Shown: in pieces, positions 60,974 to 64,000 of the stretch
How the letters are laid out: each line of letters begins with the position of its first letter
Position numbering within the stretch: position 1 is the stretch's first letter
Source: Marinitoga sp. 38H-ov
GTDB taxonomy: Bacteria > Thermotogota > Thermotogae > Petrotogales > Petrotogaceae
Length of the DNA: 64,000 nt
Assembly: GCF_011057715.1 (NCBI RefSeq)
Contig: NZ_LNGH01000054.1
Span: 1-64,000 of the forward strand
Direction of reading: 5' to 3'
Notes under the pieces: generated by a model
Told to the model about the DNA's origin: nothing
What the model saw: the letters and a program-made list of their open reading frames with translations, nothing else
Database searches by the model: none
Made by a program: the position numbers and the translations under genes

Positions 60974-61171
60974 TTGAGATTATATATAAACGGTAAAGTA
61001 AAAGAGTGTAAAAGCAGTACATTAAAAGAATTACTCGAAGAACTTTCTTTCAGTAACAAATCTGTTGTTGTAGTAAAAAATGGCGAAATTATTCCCATAA
61101 AAAATTATTCTGAACATCATTTATCTGAAAATGATAAAATTGAAATCATTACCGTAGTAGGAGGTGGTTAA
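60974..61171 (+). CDS. thiS: Sulfur-carrier protein ThiS
   Basis: Encodes 65 residues of the ubiquitin-like ThiS fold. TTG start follows AGGAGGTGAT. RLYINGKVKECKSSTLKELL opens it and VVGGG ends it; the diglycine-type tail is thiocarboxylated to donate sulfur for thiazole. Typical ThiS ends in GG, and here one extra G precedes. It is the first gene of the TPP-controlled operon. Confidence 0.93.
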   Translation: MRLYINGKVKECKSSTLKELLEELSFSNKSVVVVKNGEIIPIKNYSEHHLSENDKIEIITVVGGG

Positions 61172-61931
61172 TATCAATTTTTACAGTGAAGAAATTAACA
61201 ATCTATTTTTTATGGGTACTGGAAAATTTCGAGATTATAATATCATGAAAAAAGCTATAGAAGAAGCAAATATTGAAGTTGTTACCGTTGCAATGAGAAG
61301 AGCATCATATAGTAATACAAATGAAAGTATCCTGGATTATATTAATGTAAAAAAAATAATGATAAACACATCTGGAGCAAGAAATGCAGAAGAAGCATTA
61401 TTAATTGCAAAAGCTGGAAAAGAATTAATGAATACAGATTGGGTAAAAATAGAAATCATAAACGATTCAAAGTATTTAATGCCGGATAATCAAGAAACTA
61501 TAAAAGCATGTAAATTATTAACTGAAAATGGTTTTAAAGTATTTCCTTATATGCATCCTGATTTATATGATGCACGAAAAATGATAGAAAATGGTGCAGA
61601 AGTCTTAATGCCACTTGGCTCACCAATAGGTACAAACAAAGGATTCACAACAAAGGAGCTTGTAAAGATTCTTTTAAACGAATTTAATGTGAAGATAATA
61701 ATAGATGCAGGAATAGGAAAACCATCACATGTAGCAGAGGCTATGGAATCAGGATGTCATGCAGTTCTTGCAAACACAGCAGTTTCAATAGCAGATGATC
61801 CTGTCAAGATGGTAAAGGCTTTTTCTCTTGCTGCTGAAGCTGGAAGACTTGCATATTTATCAGGAATGCCCGAAGAAAAAGAGGTGGCAGAAGCATCTTC
61901 GCCATTGTTCGATTATATAGGAAGAGATTGA
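61164..61931 (+). CDS. thiG: Thiazole synthase ThiG
   Basis: Encodes 255 residues, TIM-barrel type. It has the substrate-binding FFMGTGKFRDYN, the catalytic-lysine region in VKIIIDAGIGKPSHVAEAM, and the C-terminal PLFDYIGR. It condenses deoxyxylulose phosphate, dehydroglycine and ThiS-bound sulfur to the thiazole. The GTG at 61164 overlaps its own ribosome site and the end of thiS by 8 bases. No better start is visible nearby, so the exact start is uncertain. Confidence 0.94.
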   Translation: MVNINFYSEEINNLFFMGTGKFRDYNIMKKAIEEANIEVVTVAMRRASYSNTNESILDYINVKKIMINTSGARNAEEALLIAKAGKELMNTDWVKIEIINDSKYLMPDNQETIKACKLLTENGFKVFPYMHPDLYDARKMIENGAEVLMPLGSPIGTNKGFTTKELVKILLNEFNVKIIIDAGIGKPSHVAEAMESGCHAVLANTAVSIADDPVKMVKAFSLAAEAGRLAYLSGMPEEKEVAEASSPLFDYIGRD

Positions 61932-61932
61932 C

Positions 61933-63000
61933 ATGTTTTCTGAGAATGTTGAAAAAATTATCAAATATATAGAAAAAGAAAGAAAAAAAGAACACCATAT
62001 CAACTTAAAAAAAGATTTTTTTGCTGTAAATGAAATATTCGGTTTGCTTGAAAACACAAATCTTCGAACAATGGCGAAGAAAGTAATGAAAAATAACAGA
62101 AAGTTCTTTGGTGATGTTATATTTTTATACGCCCCATTATATATATCAAATTATTGTATAAATGGTTGTACATATTGTGGATTTAAAGCAACAAACAAGA
62201 TTCAGAGAAAAAAATTAATCTATAATGAAATAGAAAAAGAAGCTATATATTTAAAAGATGCAGGTATAGACCATGTTCTCATATTAACAGGTGAAGATCC
62301 TATAAACACAGATTTAGATTATCTATATAATACAATAAAATTATTGAAAAGATTTTTCAAAGAAGTTTCTATAGAAACCTATTCTTTAAAAGAAGACGAA
62401 TATAAAAAGCTAATATCAGCAGGATTAATAGGTGTTACAATGTATCAGGAGACATATTGTATAAAGAAATATAAAGAAGTTCATCTTTTTGGTCCAAAAA
62501 GCGATTATAAAAAACGATTAGATACAATCGAATATGCAATAAAATCTGGTGTTAGGGAAATAAATATTGGAGCATTGCTTGGATTATATGAACCAGAATT
62601 TGAAATAATAATGCTTGCGTATCATATGGATTATCTGTTAAAAAATTATCCTGAGATAGAATATGCAATATCCTTTCCAAGGATAAAATCTGCATATAAT
62701 GTAAAAGAGAAATTTTTTAATATTTCAGATAAAACCCTTATACATTATATTTTAGCTTTAAAATTAATTTTTCCAAGAGTTCATATAAATATTTCAACTC
62801 GTGAAAATGCGGATTTTAGAAATGCCCTCATAGGAATTGCAACAAAGATGTCAGCAGGTTCAACAACAAATGTTGGTGGCTATACTATATATAAAAAATC
62901 AATAAAGCAATTTGAAACAGAAGATAAACGAAACTTTCAGGAGTTTATTAACTATATAAAAAGTAGAGGATATAATCCTACAACAGTAAACTGGTTTTAA
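61933..63000 (+). CDS. thiH: 2-iminoacetate synthase ThiH
   Basis: Encodes 355 residues, a radical-SAM enzyme with the cluster motif CINGCTYCGFK (CxxxCxxC). It makes dehydroglycine from tyrosine for ThiG. Such a tyrosine lyase, rather than the oxygen-needing ThiO, is expected in an anaerobe. RENADFRNALIGIATKMSAG and GGYTIYKKS are typical of ThiH. It starts 1 nt after the thiG stop. Confidence 0.94.
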   Translation: MFSENVEKIIKYIEKERKKEHHINLKKDFFAVNEIFGLLENTNLRTMAKKVMKNNRKFFGDVIFLYAPLYISNYCINGCTYCGFKATNKIQRKKLIYNEIEKEAIYLKDAGIDHVLILTGEDPINTDLDYLYNTIKLLKRFFKEVSIETYSLKEDEYKKLISAGLIGVTMYQETYCIKKYKEVHLFGPKSDYKKRLDTIEYAIKSGVREINIGALLGLYEPEFEIIMLAYHMDYLLKNYPEIEYAISFPRIKSAYNVKEKFFNISDKTLIHYILALKLIFPRVHINISTRENADFRNALIGIATKMSAGSTTNVGGYTIYKKSIKQFETEDKRNFQEFINYIKSRGYNPTTVNWF

Positions 63001-63012
63001 GGAGGAAAGAAA

Positions 63013-64000
63013 ATGACACAATTGGAATTCGCAAAAATGGGAGTTATTACGGAAGAGATGATAATTGCAGCAAAGCATGAAAATATATCACCAGAAATAT
63101 TAAGAGAAAAAATAGCTGTTGGAAAGGCGGTATTACCAAAAAATAAAAATCATCATTTTAAAAATATCAGAGCTATCGGTGAAGGATTAAAAACAAAGGT
63201 AAATATTAATATTGGTACTTCTCAGGGATATACAGATTTGAATGAAGAGTTGAAAAAACTTGAAATTTCAGAAAAATATGGTGCAGATTCAATAATGGAC
63301 CTTTCAACATGGGGAGATTTAAGTTATATAAGAAATGAAATAATCAAAAATTCAAATATCATGGTTGGGACGGTACCTGTATATGATGCTGCAACAAAAG
63401 CCATACAACAGAAAAAAAGGGTAATTGATTTTGAAGCTGAGGAGTTCATTCAAATGGTAAAAGACCATGCCGAAGATGGTGTTGATTTTATGACAATACA
63501 TGCAGGTATCACTAGAACAACCATTGAAAAATTGAGAAACTCAAAAAGAATAACAAAAATAGTCTCACGTGGTGGTTCAATAATCGTTGGATGGATGATA
63601 AAAAATCACAAGGAAAATCCATTTTACGAATTTTATGACGAAATACTGAAAATATGTAAAGAATACGATATAACAATAAGCCTTGGTGATGGTATGAGAC
63701 CCGGATCCCTCTACGATGCAACCGATGACCTTCAATTTGAAGAATTATTGAGATTAGGTGAACTGGTAAAAAGGGCTCGTAATGCTGGTGTTCAGGTAAT
63801 GGTTGAAGGGCCGGGCCATATGCCAATCGATGAAATTGAGGCCAATGTGATATTACAAAAGAAAATCTGTGATGGAGCACCTTTCTATGTACTTGGTCCA
63901 ATTACAACGGATATTGCCCCAGGATACGACCATATAACCTCTGCAATAGGTGGAGCTATTGCCGCATCCAAAGGAGCAGATTTTCTTTGTGCAGTAACAC
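63013..64000 (+). CDS. thiC: Phosphomethylpyrimidine synthase ThiC (partial, runs off the window)
   Basis: About 329 codons are present from ATG 63013 with GGAGGAAAG upstream. The reading opens MTQLEFAKMGVITEEMIIAA and includes AVLPKNKNHHF, NINIGTSQGYTDLNEELKKL, ADSIMDLSTWGDL, SRGGSIIGWM-like SRGGSIIVGWMIKNHKENP and VEGPGHMPIDEIEANV. It is a radical-SAM enzyme that makes the pyrimidine half of thiamine from AIR. The C-terminal cluster motif lies beyond the window end. Confidence 0.95.
   Translation, partial: MTQLEFAKMGVITEEMIIAAKHENISPEILREKIAVGKAVLPKNKNHHFKNIRAIGEGLKTKVNINIGTSQGYTDLNEELKKLEISEKYGADSIMDLSTWGDLSYIRNEIIKNSNIMVGTVPVYDAATKAIQQKKRVIDFEAEEFIQMVKDHAEDGVDFMTIHAGITRTTIEKLRNSKRITKIVSRGGSIIVGWMIKNHKENPFYEFYDEILKICKEYDITISLGDGMRPGSLYDATDDLQFEELLRLGELVKRARNAGVQVMVEGPGHMPIDEIEANVILQKKICDGAPFYVLGPITTDIAPGYDHITSAIGGAIAASKGADFLCAVT

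Noticed and set aside
60727-61098. Open reading on the minus strand across the TPP riboswitch
   Set aside because: It is antisense to the riboswitch and thiS, has no ribosome site, and its length follows from the composition of those elements.
63512-63901. Open reading on the minus strand inside thiC
   Set aside because: Histidine/arginine-rich shadow of the conserved thiC coding frame with no ribosome site.
1-64000. CRISPR array, tRNA or rRNA genes
   Set aside because: No regular spacer-repeat pattern and no tRNA cloverleaf or rRNA signature was seen on reading both strands; a dedicated scan could still find a missed tRNA.

Overview
The window is AT-rich bacterial chromosome with short intergenic gaps, strong AGGAGG ribosome-binding sites and many intrinsic terminators. 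An adenosylcobalamin-dependent ribonucleotide reductase with an intein, an NhaC gene under a lysine riboswitch, HD-GYP and GGDEF proteins, a TldD/PmbA pair and oxygen-defence thiol enzymes suggest an anaerobe. The style fits the Thermotogota, perhaps a Marinitoga/Petrotogales relative. That placement is inference from gene content, because no rRNA or universal marker lies in the window.

Layout. 0-2.3 kb: two small minus-strand membrane or exported genes and a frameshifted TetR-type regulator. 2.2-5.2 kb: oleate hydratase and a PatB-type PLP enzyme, divergent. 5.4-7.1 kb: cassette locus 1, with a broken 195-codon gene, a glycine-zipper protein, a small membrane protein and decayed leftovers. 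7.2-13.1 kb: a minus-strand ygeY-ygeW-hyuA-ssnA-preA operon matching part of the anaerobic purine/urate catabolic cluster. 13.3-20.5 kb: endonuclease III, a dTDP-amino-sugar operon and a large TPR-glycosyltransferase. 20.6-25.8 kb: tldD-pmbA, a HepT/MntA-like pair and a chemoreceptor. 26.0-27.9 kb: cassette locus 2, an inverted near-identical copy of the promoter half of locus 1 with a different C-terminal module. 28-39.6 kb: CoA-disulfide reductase/NADH oxidase, an ArsR-permease-thioredoxin operon, lysine riboswitch plus NhaC transporter, the intein-bearing nrdJ and a PadR-glutaredoxin-trxB operon. 39.7-49 kb: c-di-GMP enzymes, two alpha/beta hydrolases, a NYN-domain protein, peptidase T and a HAD phosphatase. 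49.2-60.7 kb: an island of exported or membrane proteins full of paralogs, truncations and homopolymer frameshifts. 60.7-64 kb: TPP riboswitch and thiSGH-thiC, with thiC cut by the window end.

The most unusual content is in the accessory parts. (1) The cassette loci pair an almost identical promoter, partner gene and N-terminal half with a swapped glycine-zipper C-terminus and a matching small membrane protein, and orphan C-terminal pieces lie nearby. This is the logic of polymorphic toxin/immunity or bacteriocin modules. (2) Several accessory genes share a promoter whose -35/-10 spacer is a 12-16 nt T-tract of varying length, a classic substrate for phase variation. (3) Pieces of the thiamine-operon leader (promoter, TPP aptamer, terminator) are repeated at the borders of the exported-protein units, as if cassettes built up by duplication at the thi leader. 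(4) Several exported-protein genes are broken at A7 or T7 runs.
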